DNA from: Asterella californica
Lineage: Eukaryota; Streptophyta; Marchantiopsida; Marchantiales; Aytoniaceae
Assembly: GCA_036924285.1 (NCBI GenBank)
Contig: JAYKYS010000009.1
Location: 22,610,001 to 22,674,000, forward strand
Direction: 5' to 3'
Length of the DNA stretch: 64,000 nt
The notes beneath the pieces are model-generated. The model searched no databases and had not been told where the DNA came from. It was given only the letters and a program-made list of their open reading frames with translations. The translations under genes were made by a program, and so were the position numbers. Below, one piece after another: positions 23,572 through 35,149 of this stretch; position 1 is the stretch's first letter, and each line of letters opens with the position of its first letter.

Positions 23572-24640
23572 GTAAGCCTGCTGTTACAATCTAGTTTGAC
23601 AAATGTCTATTAGGATGCCTCAGCTACATACATTACTGCACTTGTTTAACTGTAGCAAGAGCACGAAAAATAGAAAAATTTTTATCACAACTTTTTTTTG
23701 ACCTCTTGAAGCATTTTCCAAATAATGGTCTCATTTTTGGTCGTTTTCCTAACCGACGTTTGGAACCAACATCGCCCATAGTTTGTGAAGACACAACCTT
23801 TGTACCTATCACTTTACAGTGCCTTCGGTCGGAGTCTTGGACCGGATAAATCCAGAAAAGATAAACATCCTTATTGTCAACCTCTTCTTTCAGTCTTTTT
23901 TGAACATTTCAAGATTTTAATTGTATATTTCTGTACGCATGAGAAGCATTCGGAGAATAAAAACTTTCAAAAATTGTCCACCGTAGTGTAAATTATATTA
24001 TTTCTGCGTACTACAGTACTGTACATAGCCTACAAGGTTTTGCACGAGGTATTTTCACACTAGTATACACTTTTTTTTCTGCAGTGCAATCCACCGTACT
24101 GCATTGCATCTACAAGGTTTTGCACAAGGTTTCCTACATATCTCTTGCTTACGACAACAGCTGAATGTAAATCATATATTCTGTCTATAAAGCTTGTCTA
24201 TAAAAATATCAGAAAATTGTACTTCTCGGCCAAATGATGTATGGACTTATTTCTGAATCCATCGTCCTTTTTCCGACAATGATTACCTCAACACGAATCA
24301 ACATAATAACTGCCACATTCACGAGGACACCACGCACGCACCGAGACGCAGATTGATGAAGACGTGGAGTAGGAAATGGAGAAAAGAAATGATTGTGTCA
24401 CGCGACTACAAGGTCATCAAACTCAACTGCCAAATACATTAAGTACCGACAATTATTCGAAATTTATGCCTAACCCTTCTTGCGGAAGGTGTAGGTGTAG
24501 TGTCTCATGATTTCATTGTAGCATAAAAGATTTCGTTCCTCAACTAGTTACGATGTTTTAAGTTCTAAGATCTGTTCAAACTCACAAACGTCAGGGTTTT
24601 GTCCAGAAATCCTTTCTTCTCACAAAACCACGCGGCTTCC
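23572..24640. other. AT-rich stretch, short direct repeat, no gene seen
   Basis: TACAAGGTTTTGCAC[GA]AGGT occurs at about 24030 and again at about 24110. No ORF of note. It could be the 3' part of the HUH element; no terminal structure was recognised. Confidence 0.4.
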
Positions 24641-25965
24641 AGACCTTCAAACGGTGCTCTGGACCATAGCATACAACTACTACTTAAAATACAACACAAA
24701 TACACACTGAGAAGACGGAGAAGACGATTACTACTTCTCGGTCGTGACTTCTAGTCTTCCTAGATCGACTTCTAGAAGCAATTCTCGGCTTCTGGAGGTT
24801 CAACTCGACTTCTGACACCTTCAGAATACGGCCTCGACTTCGTAGAAGTCAGTTACTACTTCATACCATAAATTACTCTTACGATTTTCAGCGGGTTAGA
24901 TCAATCATAGGGTGTATGTCCCTTGTAGCCTTCGCATGCTTCTGCCTGTTAAAACGATCTTTTGACAGCACTACAACGACATTCACATTCACGGATACTC
25001 ATACGAAGCTTCTGAAACCAAACAGAAGAAAGAATGATGATGAGAAGATGAGAAAAGAGAAAAAAGAAGAGAAAAACAAAACAAGAAGAATAAAGAAAAA
25101 GAAATAAATTAATGTTCCGACAGGCTTCTAGTCCGTATCTTGACTAACAAGCCATCCCTGCTTGTAGTAAACTGAGGAAGAAGATCAAATATCTACTTAT
25201 AGTCACAGTGTCTTCTAGTTGAAGATGACATCTTCTGCTGTGGAATGGAGTCTTCTAGCGTCTTTTGCCCTTGCTTCGACTACTCTGACTCAAGGGATCA
25301 ATCTCCCATGGACAGTCCGTGCATGATCCAAAGTGCTCCACTGGATGAGACAAGTTTGGACTCTGCACAGCTTCTAACAATCACCGCCACTCAACAAGAA
25401 GACTCACATGCACAATTGGTTATGAATTAAATGAAACCCAATCCTCAGAAGACATAGACAAAGCTTCTGTAAACAAAATATGCAATCCAATCCATGAGAA
25501 GAAGCTTCTTGTCACTACTCCTCGTCACACGAGTCTAAACAGGACTGCACGAAGATGCCATTCTCTGTCTATGATGTCTACTCTTGTCTACATTCTCACG
25601 ATTTTCTCTTGGGAGCGGAGGTGCAGACATACTCTATGCGAAACAAACTCTATGTGTAGCCTCGCGTGTAGTGTGTGTAAAATCTTACGTCGACTTCAAT
25701 CGTATATAGTTGTCTCTAATCGCAAGAGGGAGATCCCTTCGAATCACCACCACAGCTCAGAGGATAAAATGAGGTATGTCAAAGGACCATCACCTCCTAG
25801 ACTTCGATTCTTCTCAGTTTTAGAAAGTATTTTCTTCTCCTACCGTATCTAATCCTACCACATGGACAAGAACCTAAAAATAAAATATGGAGTTGTTTAG
25901 CTTACAATAGCTAACTTTGATTTTCTAAAAGTAACGAGGTATAAATAACTAACTAACTCTCCTAC
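24641..25965. other. repeat-like spacer with a long purine tract
   Basis: The stretch is rich in CTTCT/AGAAG, as is the LTR family at 29450-30482, and so probably belongs to the same element class. Positions 25024-25107 are an 84-nt purine-rich run (only a few pyrimidines), which could act as a polypurine tract or simply be low-complexity DNA. No coding domain was found. The coiled-coil ORF to the right ends at 25966. Confidence 0.4.
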
Positions 25966-28246
25966 CTATTCTTGATCACCAGGTGTGACATTTATGAAAT
26001 CCGCACATGTCTCATCACCTAATTCGTCTTCTGATATCATGGGTGGCTCTACTTGTACCTTTGGCGCGGCTGAGGTGGTATCCGTCTCAGTGCTATCCAT
26101 GTGCGCTTTGAAAATTGGCTCGGAAGCAATAAAATGTCCTTGGGAAGCCGGATCTATCTATGCTTCCGAGCTCTTCTGCAAGACTTGCTCGTTGCTGGGA
26201 GTTGAGACGATCTCACAAAGGTCAGAGACAATCATTATCTCTACTTTAAACACCTGAGAAGCCATCTCCTCTTCTTGTCTTCTGGAGCTTTCTCGCATGT
26301 CTTCTCTGCTTCCAACGCTGTGACCACCAGGTGAACAGCGAGGTCGAACTCTTCCTTGTCTAGATCTTCCACAAGGATTGGTTCTGAGACACCGAAAGAC
26401 GTGACCGTAGGGTTGAGAGTCAAGGGAAGATCGTAGAGAGTCGAGGGAAGATCGTAGAGAGTCTTCAGACTCTCGACCTACCGATCCAAGTAGCGAAACA
26501 TGCTATCCTTGCATTCCATCAACATCTCCTTGGAGGCATCATCCCATGTTCGGACCAAGGTCAAAAGCTTCCTCCATGCGATGAAGTTAAATTTATTCTT
26601 GAGCGCTTCTCTCATCTACGCCATGATCTCTTTACCTCGAGCTTCCGCTTCCACCCGCTGCTTCTTCTCCTCTGCAGCCTTGGCTTCTACAGCTTCCTGA
26701 TGTGCGTGCCAAGTCTTCTTCTCTTCTGCCAGATCAGTTAGTTTATCCCTGATCCGTAAGACTTCCTGCTCCTCTGCTGAAGTCACACCTACAACTCTTG
26801 ATGGCTCTTCCGCAGTTGGACCAATTCCTTAACTGAAGCGGAAGCTTTCGTTTTGTACTTCGTGACGATCTTCTCTGCGGTACGAAGGTTGGCTTCTAGA
26901 GCTTCCATCCTCTGCTTCTGTGCTTCCTCCTGCTGAATCAAAGTGCGAAGACCAAATCCATGCTGAAGAGGCTTCTCTTGGGCCTTAGCTCGCTTCTCCA
27001 CCAACTCCATAGCTGGTTGGATCTCAGCGCTGAAGAAGGCGATGAACTCCTCCAGTCTTCTTCTTGTAGAAGCCAAGTTCATGCCTACATACCGGCCCGT
27101 GGCAGCTTCTCTATCTTCCTGAGGTATCTGTACACCATGGCTCCTTCTACACTCGAGAAGACGCTATTCTCAACGTCTTCCTGCGTAGAAGATCTCTTCT
27201 CACAACAGAGACCGACTTTTTCTATGCGCAATCACCGATTGTAGTCGGAACATCGATCCAGGTCCTGTCTTTTGGAGTCTTCGGAAGACTCTTTGTGGTC
27301 ACAAGATCCGTGTTCCTGGTGGTCCTAGTGCCGGGAGTGTCTTCCTGCAAATCTGACTCGGATCTAGAGCAAATAGTGAGATAAGACGCACTCTTCTTGA
27401 GAATGCTCCTAAGTCTCATCCTCCTCAGTGACGACGTGTCTTCCATGCCGCTGGAATCATCTTCCCGAACGATGATCTTCTTTTGGTTCATGCTTGGTCC
27501 TTCCTGGCGTACTAGAGTGAGAGAGGAAGACATGGCACCTGCTCGATCTTCTTTCTCTGAGGTCTCCTCCTTGATCTCTCCCTGCCGCGATGGCTCGTAC
27601 TTGGCCAACTGAGTCTCTTTCAGATCCCCCTTGGACACATACAAGTAGCAGAAGAAGGGAGTGAGATGTCCTCTTGTTGGGGTGCCCAAATAAGTTAACT
27701 CGACGTGGATGTAAGCATGGAAGAAGACGCCCAATTGATGACCTCTCATGTCTAGAACTCCACATCCTGATGTCCTAGGTACCTGACCTTCTGAGCTTTT
27801 CTCTTGGGTAAAAGATGAAGATACAGCTTCCCCATAAGATGCTTCTTCGGCTCCTGATAGACTTCCATCTTCCATCCATTGCTCCCCTATCCATCTTCCA
27901 AGAAGAGACAGGTAGTTACTCCCAGGTACATGCCCAGATACAGCCTTGAAATGATCTTTATAATCTTCCTCTTCTCCAACTCGTAACTGCGGTTCTCAGA
28001 TTCAGGTCGGTGGAAAGCTCTCTGTCATCATTCCACCGTCCACAAGACTGGTCTTCCTCTGGCAACCTTTGCCTTGATAGGTATAAGGTTTCGAGGAGGT
28101 AGGGCTGCCCAGACCTCTTCCAACAGAACCTGGTTGGCGAGATTCCAACCCTGTGTGAAGAAGTCGAAACTCAACTCCTTGATGAAAGGTTTGGCCGCGA
28201 TCAGCTCCGCTTGTGATAATACAAGCCTTCGAGGATGCATCGTCAT
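25966..28246 (-). pseudogene. coiled-coil ORF of an LTR element, copy 1 (broken)
   Basis: Minus-strand segments at 28028-28246, 27222-27875, 26789-27082 and 26241-26423 match, in the same order, the ORF at 47172-49262. Recognisable blocks are MHPRRLVL...KELSFDFF...EEVWAALPPRN, then a segment with AYIHVELTYLGTP and YLYV, an acidic REDDSSG linker, and a Glu/Lys/Gln-rich helix (RRLEEF...EIQPA...EKRAKAQEKPLQ) predicted as coiled coil. The last part reads through an acidic tail to a TAG at 25966-25968. Frames change between segments and there are stops, so it is dead. The architecture recalls gag-like or extra ORFs of large plant gypsy or non-autonomous LTR elements. No protease, RT or zinc knuckle is present. 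The function is unknown. Confidence 0.6.
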
Positions 28247-28949
28247 TTCGAAGCTTTTGTTACACTATACCACACATACTTGATGTGAGCCTAAGGCTCA
28301 ATCCTTACCAAGCCCTCACAATCCAACTTCCACTCTTTGAAGACGAGTTTAGTCTTCCAGAAGACAGCTATTATGTCTTCCCAGAATTATAAGAGTGCTT
28401 CCTAAGTGCATCACGTCTTCCGATCTATATCTACGTAATCCTAACTAAGCAAGGCATCTAATGGATTCCTAAGAAGACAATCCATCTTGCAATTCATCCT
28501 ACTTCTTAACAGAAGATGAAGAGATACTTAAGAAGTGAGGTCCGCGAATCGGTCAAAAGAAGGTTGAGGGCTCTTGCGGTGACAGTGACCTCCAAGAAGA
28601 CTCCCATGACAACTTTTGGTTAACTGACATTTTCAGAAGATTTCTCGCAGCTAGGCTTCTCATCACTGGTCTCACATGTCTTCGGCTTCCTATATGTAAT
28701 CTATCCTCACAACAGACATTGGACGTTCGTATTCTTTCTTTCTACTCACTCTAAGAAGAAGCTTGATGCGTAATGAGAAGACATGACCCTTGACATTGCT
28801 CTCCAGATTTTGTCAGCAAGACTTCTCACAATTCTCATCTAAAGTTGGGAAGAAGAAGAAATAGACTGCTATGGGTCAGACAGAAGACATCCGTAGAGGA
28901 CCCTCACATCTTCTTGTGCATTCTACCAGCCTTTTCAATCTTCTAGCTC
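28247..28949. other. spacer between coiled-coil ORF and integrase fragment
   Basis: Non-coding, related along its length to 49263-49962 (shared strings include GATCTCACATGTCTTC and CTCACAACAGAC). It is therefore part of the same repeat family as the flanking ORF. Confidence 0.55.
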
Positions 28950-29440
28950 TCTAGGAAGATGTGGATTTGAGAAGTCAGGAAGCTTGGGAGGCAGTAGTGG
29001 TTGCCAAGTTTCTTTGGCACAACATCATCATCCGTTACGGATGTCCACTCGAACTGATGTTTGACAAGAGAACTCATATTTTGAATGAGACCATTATCTT
29101 CTTGACCTAGTATTTCAAGATCAAACATCGGATGGATTTTACAAAGAAGTCGAATGGTGTTCTCTGTAATATTTTGAATAAGGTAACTGTAAATCACACC
29201 TATGATTGGGACACGAAGCTACCTTTTGTGTTTTGGGCCTTTAGGATTTCGTCTAAAGTCACCACTCAGAAAATGCTCTTCTACCTAACTTATGGGATGA
29301 CACTCATTGTCTCCATTGAGTTGGAGGTCCCTACCTATAGATTGACGTTATCGAACACATGGAAGAAGAGGAAAGCCAGGAGCAACGTCTTCTGAACTTT
29401 GTGGAGTTCGAAGAAGACTGGATCTTATATCAATATCTAG
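28950..29440 (+). pseudogene. gypsy integrase core fragment
   Basis: Plus-strand reading shows WEAVVVAKFLWHNIIIRYGCPLE then a D-containing segment (FDKRTHILNE), typical of the second half of a Ty3/gypsy integrase core. A stop follows, then KIKHRM, WDTKLPFVFWAFR and LTYGMT, the conserved WAYR/YG region. Near 29360 the frame moves to EEEESQEQRLLNFVEFEEDW, which corresponds to the helix before the integrase C-terminal domain. The segment is truncated at both ends and lacks the first Asp and the HHCC finger. It lies on the strand opposite to the coiled-coil ORF and stops where the LTR at 29450 begins. Confidence 0.75.
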
Positions 29441-29449
29441 TTTCATGCT

Positions 29450-30482
29450 TCTCGAAACAATCATTAACTCTCAATTCCACTCTGTATTCACATCAAGCTT
29501 CTCACAGTTCAATTCCAATCCAATCCAAGCTACCTGATGTGAATTCGAAAATTCAATTTCTGAAAATGTCTAGACATTCAAACGAATCTTCTATTCATGG
29601 ATTCAGGAACAGAAGCACAATGGGATAAGAAAATTGATAGACAAAACAAAGGATTTGGGACAAGGGAGACAAGAAGCTCAAAATTGATTCTTCAGGAAGA
29701 GATTGAGAAGAGGGCTGTCAAAAATTTGACAGTGCTTCTGCGTCCAATTCTCTCAGGAGAAATTTCAGGGGAGGGGAGAGAATGATAAGCTTCTTGGAAG
29801 CAATCAAGGAAGTGTGGAAACACAAGAACAGAAGGACGGAAGCGATGAGAAAGAGAAAAGAAGCGAGAAGAATCTCAGTAATGCGTTTTCAGTGTGCTAC
29901 TCTTCTGCTTCACTCTTCAGACGTCTTCTACGCGCACCTAAGTAATTTGATTTTGCTCACGATGACTTCACCTTGCTACAATCCTGCTTCTGCATTCGAC
30001 TTTGAGCTGCTGTCTGTAATCTTGAAGCTTCCAATCCTCGATTCTCTTCTTCGATTTCCTTGGATCTCCTGCCTTCTTCTAATCCGAGTTCTCTTCTTGC
30101 AAATGACGTCCGCTTACAATCTCTCATTGAAATGAGTAGAGAAGAAGGAAACTGGTATGACGTCTCTTCTTCCTGAGCTTCTCTGTCTACTCTCCGTGTT
30201 TAAGTAATGGTTTGGTCGACCCTGTTCCTACCTACTGCGGTAGTAGCTATCCTTTAGGAGGTGGGTGCTTCTCACAGTTACAGTCACAGTCCTCCTAGGA
30301 AGCACATTCTATCGTCCAGAAGACGTCCGTCTTCCGGCTTCGGAAGAAGTTGACTTCTTCCCACGAATTCGTTCATCTTCTTTTTAAGCAGGGGGTTACT
30401 TAAGTAATAAAGTTACTTCAATTATATAGACACGTCATTAACTTAATTTTTTTGAAAAACCTCCAATCTTGCAAATTGTGGG
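29450..30482. repeat. LTR of the coiled-coil-ORF family, copy L1
   Basis: It is related over nearly its whole length to 51467-52489 and more weakly to 49965-51141. All three end on the plus strand in (A)TTGTG[GC]GCACCAC, and all carry a TATATAG/TATATAA-like motif about 60-80 bp before that end. Read on the minus strand the LTR begins with that conserved end and places the TATA box close to it, which suggests minus orientation, matching the coiled-coil ORF. The left border is approximate. Confidence 0.6.
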
Positions 30483-32000
30483 CACCACTGTAGGTTTTAC
30501 ATTTCACATTGTTGAATTAACCTACACTCAACCATCTTAACATGGCCATGGTGAACAAGCAAGCATCGTTTAAATCCCACTTAGAGCTTAGGAGGAGAGC
30601 ACATGACTGGATGAAATTGAAAAATATTTCATTTCAAAATTACATTGACATTGAAATAAAAAAATTGTGATGAAATTTAGGTGAATATGCATGCAAGATC
30701 ATGCAAAAGGGTACTGCAAAAGCTCTACCAAAGTCTCATCCCTTCTCGGGAGTTTGGAACGCCCAGGCCGAATGGGGCTGCAGTCATAGATCTGCTAACG
30801 ATGCTTGAGAAGTGATTTCCATTGAAAATCCATTCTAGTCCTACTATACAACTACTCGTCATACCTAGGGAGATTTGACTGGGCTGATATGTTCAAAGTT
30901 TTGACATGAAAAAGTTGGGAGTTTAGAACTGTTAAAGTTCAGCAGCCATTCTCCCTACTGTTCCAGTTCTACGCCATATACTGAGGACGGTTCTTGACTT
31001 TTGGTACCACGGACCCATCTGATTTCTGACCGGAGTCAAGTCGGGTCAAGGATAGTTGTTCGTATTGGCCAACCGCAAATTAGTGGTCATCGTCACTTGA
31101 CTTCAATCACGTACTGCGCCTTCCCGGAACATGTGGAGTTCTTAACTCTTATTGCAAGTCCAGCCAAACTTTGCCTGCTTAGTCTTATCTAAGCTTTATC
31201 TAAGTCTCTCAACTTCTGAAGGCACCCAGTCACTGATGTTACTGACCAGTACTCGGGAAGGTTTCTCGTGGAAGTAAGGGAAAACAAGAGACTTTGAATT
31301 TTTATGCGAATTCGTAATTTACACTAAAAAGTCAATTTCTTCTTTTAGCTATTTTCCGATAGATTCTGGTCAAGACCGAAAGTAATAACACTATATTCGG
31401 TAACTCCCAAGCATTGTAGTAGTTACTGACTGGATCGGACATACGTTGCTGTTTACAGTCAACTCATGCACTGAAGAGGATAAAATGAGGGATTTGTTTG
31501 ATCAGCAAACTTGATGATAAGAAAAATTCTGCTTTGAACGTAGCCACATTAATGCACTTTGCTTAAGCAACACCCTCCGAGTTCAGAAGAGACAGTGGAG
31601 ATGACTGGTTTACCTTGTGTCCCATTAAAACTAGAACGTAGAACGTTTCTTTGAAAGAGCAGTAAGAGTGGGTAGGAACTGTTCAAGCTCTTCACTTGCT
31701 CGGCTAGTCTTCTCTCAATTACAGCGACGATGCCATGTTGAGTTTGGTCTTGTGAGTTTGGTAGACTTCAAGTTCATGTACATTCACGTGATTTTACTTG
31801 TTGACCGTCATCATCTAGATCCTTACTCAGTAGTGGTACTTTCTTCACATCTTCATGTTTATAACAACTTTATATGATTTAGATCTTTCAGCTTGGGTAA
31901 TCATTCTAGTCTTCAATCAACTTAAACCTTATGAAATGTCTCAGTATTATTTGCCATAATGTAGTTTGACATTCTCTGAACAGCTAGTTATCAAACCCTT
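30483..32000. other. no gene recognised
   Basis: AT-rich, with only short open frames (for example 31001-31192 plus) and no domain. No LTR or inverted terminal structure was found. Confidence 0.4.
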
Positions 32001-32017
32001 TGAATATTCCTTCTAGA

Positions 32018-32192
32018 CATGACTATAAAGAGAGACTTCATCCACTCCATGTCAGTACTTCTGCAACATCCAGGATCCATAACCTGCACTTGGAACTTGG
32101 AAATGGTCAACATGACTATGAAGAACGACTTCATCCAGATCGTGTACCTCTGCAACATCCAGATCGATCTATCACCTGCACTTTGGACACGA
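32018..32192 (+). repeat. two-copy tandem repeat, about 90 bp
   Basis: GACTAT(A)AAG...GACTTCATCCA...CTGCAACATCCAG...CACCTGCACTT[GT]GGA occurs twice, starting at 32018 and about 32113. Overlapping open frames on the plus strand reflect the repeat. Confidence 0.65.
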
Positions 32193-32594
32193 AAGGGACT
32201 ACGAGAGAGAAGTCCACTTGTTTTCTTTCAGACTCATAGAGATTATGGAACTCTCTATGGAAAAAAGAAAAGCATGACTTTGAGTTGATTAGCACAACAC
32301 TTTCAACTATTTCTATTCTGGAAATTTCTAGCACTGTAGAAACATCAAACAAATGATAGCTCTCATGAAGGCCCGGAGTGCTTGCAGAACAACCCCGAGA
32401 ACGAGTGTTCTTCATAGGTCTTGTAACGAGCACAGTTTCTCCTTTCTGTGAAAACAGGAACGGGGAACTTTTGTCGTGTAGCGTATTTTATCGTATGCTA
32501 ATACGGTTAACTCATGGAGAGAGCAGGAGCGGCTGTGTTTCACAAAAAAGAATTGGGTTACATTCGGATTAATCACCAACCCATAGCCCTCGCA

Positions 32595-32696
32595 GTTACA
32601 TTGCAAACGTAACTCTTTGGTCTTTTTCTCTAAATAACATTGCAAGCGTGACCTTTGTTTTTTTCTCCAAGTTACCTGTAACTCAACCTTTGTCAA
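32595..32696. repeat. three degenerate repeats of about 38 bp
   Basis: Units beginning GTTACATTGCAAACGTAACTC, ATAACATTGCAAGCGTGACC and GTTACCTGTAACTCAACC, each followed by CTTTG(G/T) and a T-rich run. On the minus strand they make a repetitive Lys/Gln-rich open frame that is probably not a gene. Confidence 0.55.
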
Positions 32697-32916
32697 GAGG
32701 GTGCTTTTAAAGCAGGAAAAACCTATAACAGTACATCATGTAGATTTGTCAAAGCAAGTCTTTTCCTAGAGGGTGCTGACCAAGCAAATCCCTAAGAATA
32801 AAAGAAATGAAAAAGATACATAAGATGCAGAATGTCTCACATTGACAGAGAGATGAGTATAATTTAGTAGCATCCTTTTCAAAACAGGGAGAAGATAAAG
32901 AGAAAGTTAAACTTGT

Positions 32917-33189
32917 GTGAGTGTTAAAGCCACTCAAACCTCTCCCGTTAAAAGAAAACGAGACAAAGGTTTAGAACATATAAGCGAAAGTCAAAGCATG
33001 CAAAATGTGCAACACTTGATAGTAGAATTGATGAGATCCAACTACCATGAAAAGAGAAAACTTATACAAGAAGATCGATTACAAGAATACTGTAAATCTT
33101 TACAGATATCTCATTCATTTCATGAAGAAATCCTAGAAAATCTTTATACATCATTTATACATCGAACTGCGGTTTTCTGTTATCATTAA
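32917..33189 (+). CDS. hypothetical small basic, helical ORF
   Basis: 90 codons read from a GTG; a stop lies just upstream (32908-32910), so if real this is an exon of a spliced gene or a remnant. The peptide is rich in Lys, Glu, Gln and His (SVKATQTSPVKRKRDKGLEH, then a helical stretch IVELMRSNYHEKRKLIQE) with a basic PVKRKRDK cluster that could be a nuclear localisation signal. Such tails occur in DNA-binding proteins and accessory proteins of DNA transposons. A perfect palindrome lies 120 bp downstream. I recognise no family, and it may be chance in A-rich DNA. Confidence 0.25.
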   Translation: MSVKATQTSPVKRKRDKGLEHISESQSMQNVQHLIVELMRSNYHEKRKLIQEDRLQEYCKSLQISHSFHEEILENLYTSFIHRTAVFCYH

Positions 33190-33311
33190 ACGCATAATAA
33201 ATGTTGTACTAAGCTGTTTTAAAAAAGCATTGTTTTCTATAATTGTTAAGTAACCCTGGAGTTACCGACAGATCCGGACATAACCCATAAGTGAATTCCC
33301 CAACGTTCAGA

Positions 33312-33385
33312 CTACTAGGAGTATAAATGTGAGACCCGGTTAAGAAAATGTTCTTAACCGGGTCTCACATTTATACTCCTAGTAG
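33312..33385. repeat. perfect inverted repeat, 35-bp arms, 4-nt loop
   Basis: Left arm 33312-33346, loop AATG 33347-33350, right arm 33351-33385. The arms are exact reverse complements; inner ends are GGTTAAGAA / TTCTTAACC and outer ends CTACTAGG / CCTAGTAG. It is not followed by a T-run and not near a gene. It could be two terminal inverted repeats lying head to head, or a small foldback element. Confidence 0.95.
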
Positions 33386-34602
33386 CATAGCATCATTTCA
33401 TTACACATTAATTTATTCCTTAACTTTTTTCATCAAAAAGATTAAGTCATAAATTAATGGAAACCCTTCTGCTTTCAAAGTGTACATGATGTGAAAATAT
33501 GCATCCAAAGTGCACTTCTGGTCTGAGGGAGGAAAAAGAAAAATATGGAACGAGGAAAAAAATCTAAAAGAAATCAAAGAGACCCACTCTATACTAAAAG
33601 GTGTTACTTGGAATTCTGTAAATATTAAACAGAAAATAGTTCATATCTTTAAATTAAAATATATTCTCAGTATAAATACTATATGTTAACTATGTATACA
33701 TATTGCATGTCGGTGTTATGCGTGGACCGACCTTTGGTTGAAAAGGAGGATTGAGAGATAAATTTCTTCAACATGATGATAATGTATATCTGAGTGCATC
33801 ATTGTGCATATTGCATGCCGATGTTGCTCGTCAAATAGATCAACTTTAGTTCTTGGATCGCCGTCAACGATATCGTATCGAATTTTGTGTGAAAGTTGTC
33901 TAAGAAAATGTGAGGTTCTGGCTATGGAGATATAGTGTGCTGAACAGAGACAAGAAAGAGAGAAACAAAATAAGAATAAGCTTCACGAGATATACCAAGT
34001 CTCACTTTATATACACTCTCGTTTCTTTTTCTCTAAGAACACAAAATTGAGAAACAGACCTGAGTGGTTTATAATCTACACCCAACCTCATAAAATAAGT
34101 CTTTGAATCTCAACCTAGACCCAAAACTATCGAAGCGTAGCTCAAAGCAAAAGAAATATCCCTTTGCTAGCAAAACGTTGTGCACCACTATCACACAATT
34201 CAAACAACAAGTCCAAACAACATCTATGTACAAGCCATTAGCTAAAACTAGCTACCACAAGTCATACATAACCAAATAGAACTCTAGCGAATCCAAAGAG
34301 ATGAAAATCATAACGAAGAAATCAAAGAAGATTTATCTGAGAACTTTCTCTTTTCGTCAAATGGTCTTCATATACCGATAGGGTTTTCCACCTTGACTCC
34401 GTTGGCTGCAAGAACTCTCAGATCTGACTCCTTACAGCCATGATATCTCTAATTTTCGGTCGCATGTGATCAAACCTTCAAAAACTCCTCCATGTGACTT
34501 AAAATCACATACACCAACAAAACGGACTGCTTAATCTGAGATCCGTCCTCTATGATAGATAGATTTAACTACCTTGAATCCAACAAGATTTCAACTCTAA
34601 GG
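33386..34602. other. AT-rich, no gene recognised
   Basis: Only short open frames. The right part (about 33,850-34,600) has the look of LTR or untranslated sequence, but no partner copy is present in the window. The gypsy homology begins abruptly at about 34603. Confidence 0.4.
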
Positions 34603-35149
34603 TCCGTTACAGAGATGGACTTGTACCTACTTATCCACCTAGTATTCATTTTCAGTGGGTTCTTGATCTTGTGATGATACCACCGGGACTATGGAGGATG
34701 CGTTATTTGGTGTTGACTCGAGAGGATCTTTCCAACTATGTGGAGGGACGAGCACTACGGACGAAGACTACAAAGAATATCTGCAGGTTCGTGCTTGAAG
34801 ATATCATCTGTCGTTATAGATCGGTTGGAAGATTACGTGCAGATAGAGACGAGTTGAGAGACGCTGAAGCGAAGGAGGTTTTTTGCTCGTTATGGAGTAA
34901 AGCTTCGGCTTACCACTGCTATGAATCCAGAGGGCATTGGTAAGAGTGAACGAGGACACCTTTCTATCGTGCATGCTTTAGTGAAAGCATGTGATGGTAA
35001 GCTTAGAGAATGGCCGAGACTACTTCCATTTGCTTTGTGGGCTGATAGAACTACACACTGTACTACGACTGGCTACATGCCAGTTGAGCTTATGCTGGGA
35101 CAGAAACCGATCATGTCTGTTGAGGAGTACTTTCCTACATGGGCTACGC
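34603..35149 (+). pseudogene. older gypsy element: integrase fragment, left part
   Basis: From VRYRDGL (34603) onward the plus strand matches the integrase of the intact minus-strand gypsy pol: YRDGLxPTYPxSIHFQWVLDL, PPGxWxMRxLVL, RADR-E, NPEGIGKSERGH and WPRLLPFALWADRTTH. There is a register change near 34900. The DDE core residues are mostly present, though the second Asp lies in RADRDEL. The reading stops at TWAT, where the 10.1-kb element is inserted; it resumes at 45259 with LPWEDG. The 5' part (LTR, gag, protease, RT, RNase H) is missing. Confidence 0.85.
35146..35149. repeat. target-site duplication ACGC (left)
   Basis: ACGC here equals 45259-45262. Removing one copy and the 10,109-bp insert restores the open frame of the older integrase across ...WATLPWEDG..., which confirms both borders. 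Confidence 0.9.

Noticed and set aside
25966..28246. Coiled-coil ORF as a host structural gene
   Set aside because: A second diverged copy at 47.2-49.3 kb, LTR-like flanks shared by both and broken frames indicate a repeat family.
33312..33385. Palindrome as a transcription terminator
   Set aside because: No T-run follows and the window is eukaryotic nuclear DNA; no gene ends there.
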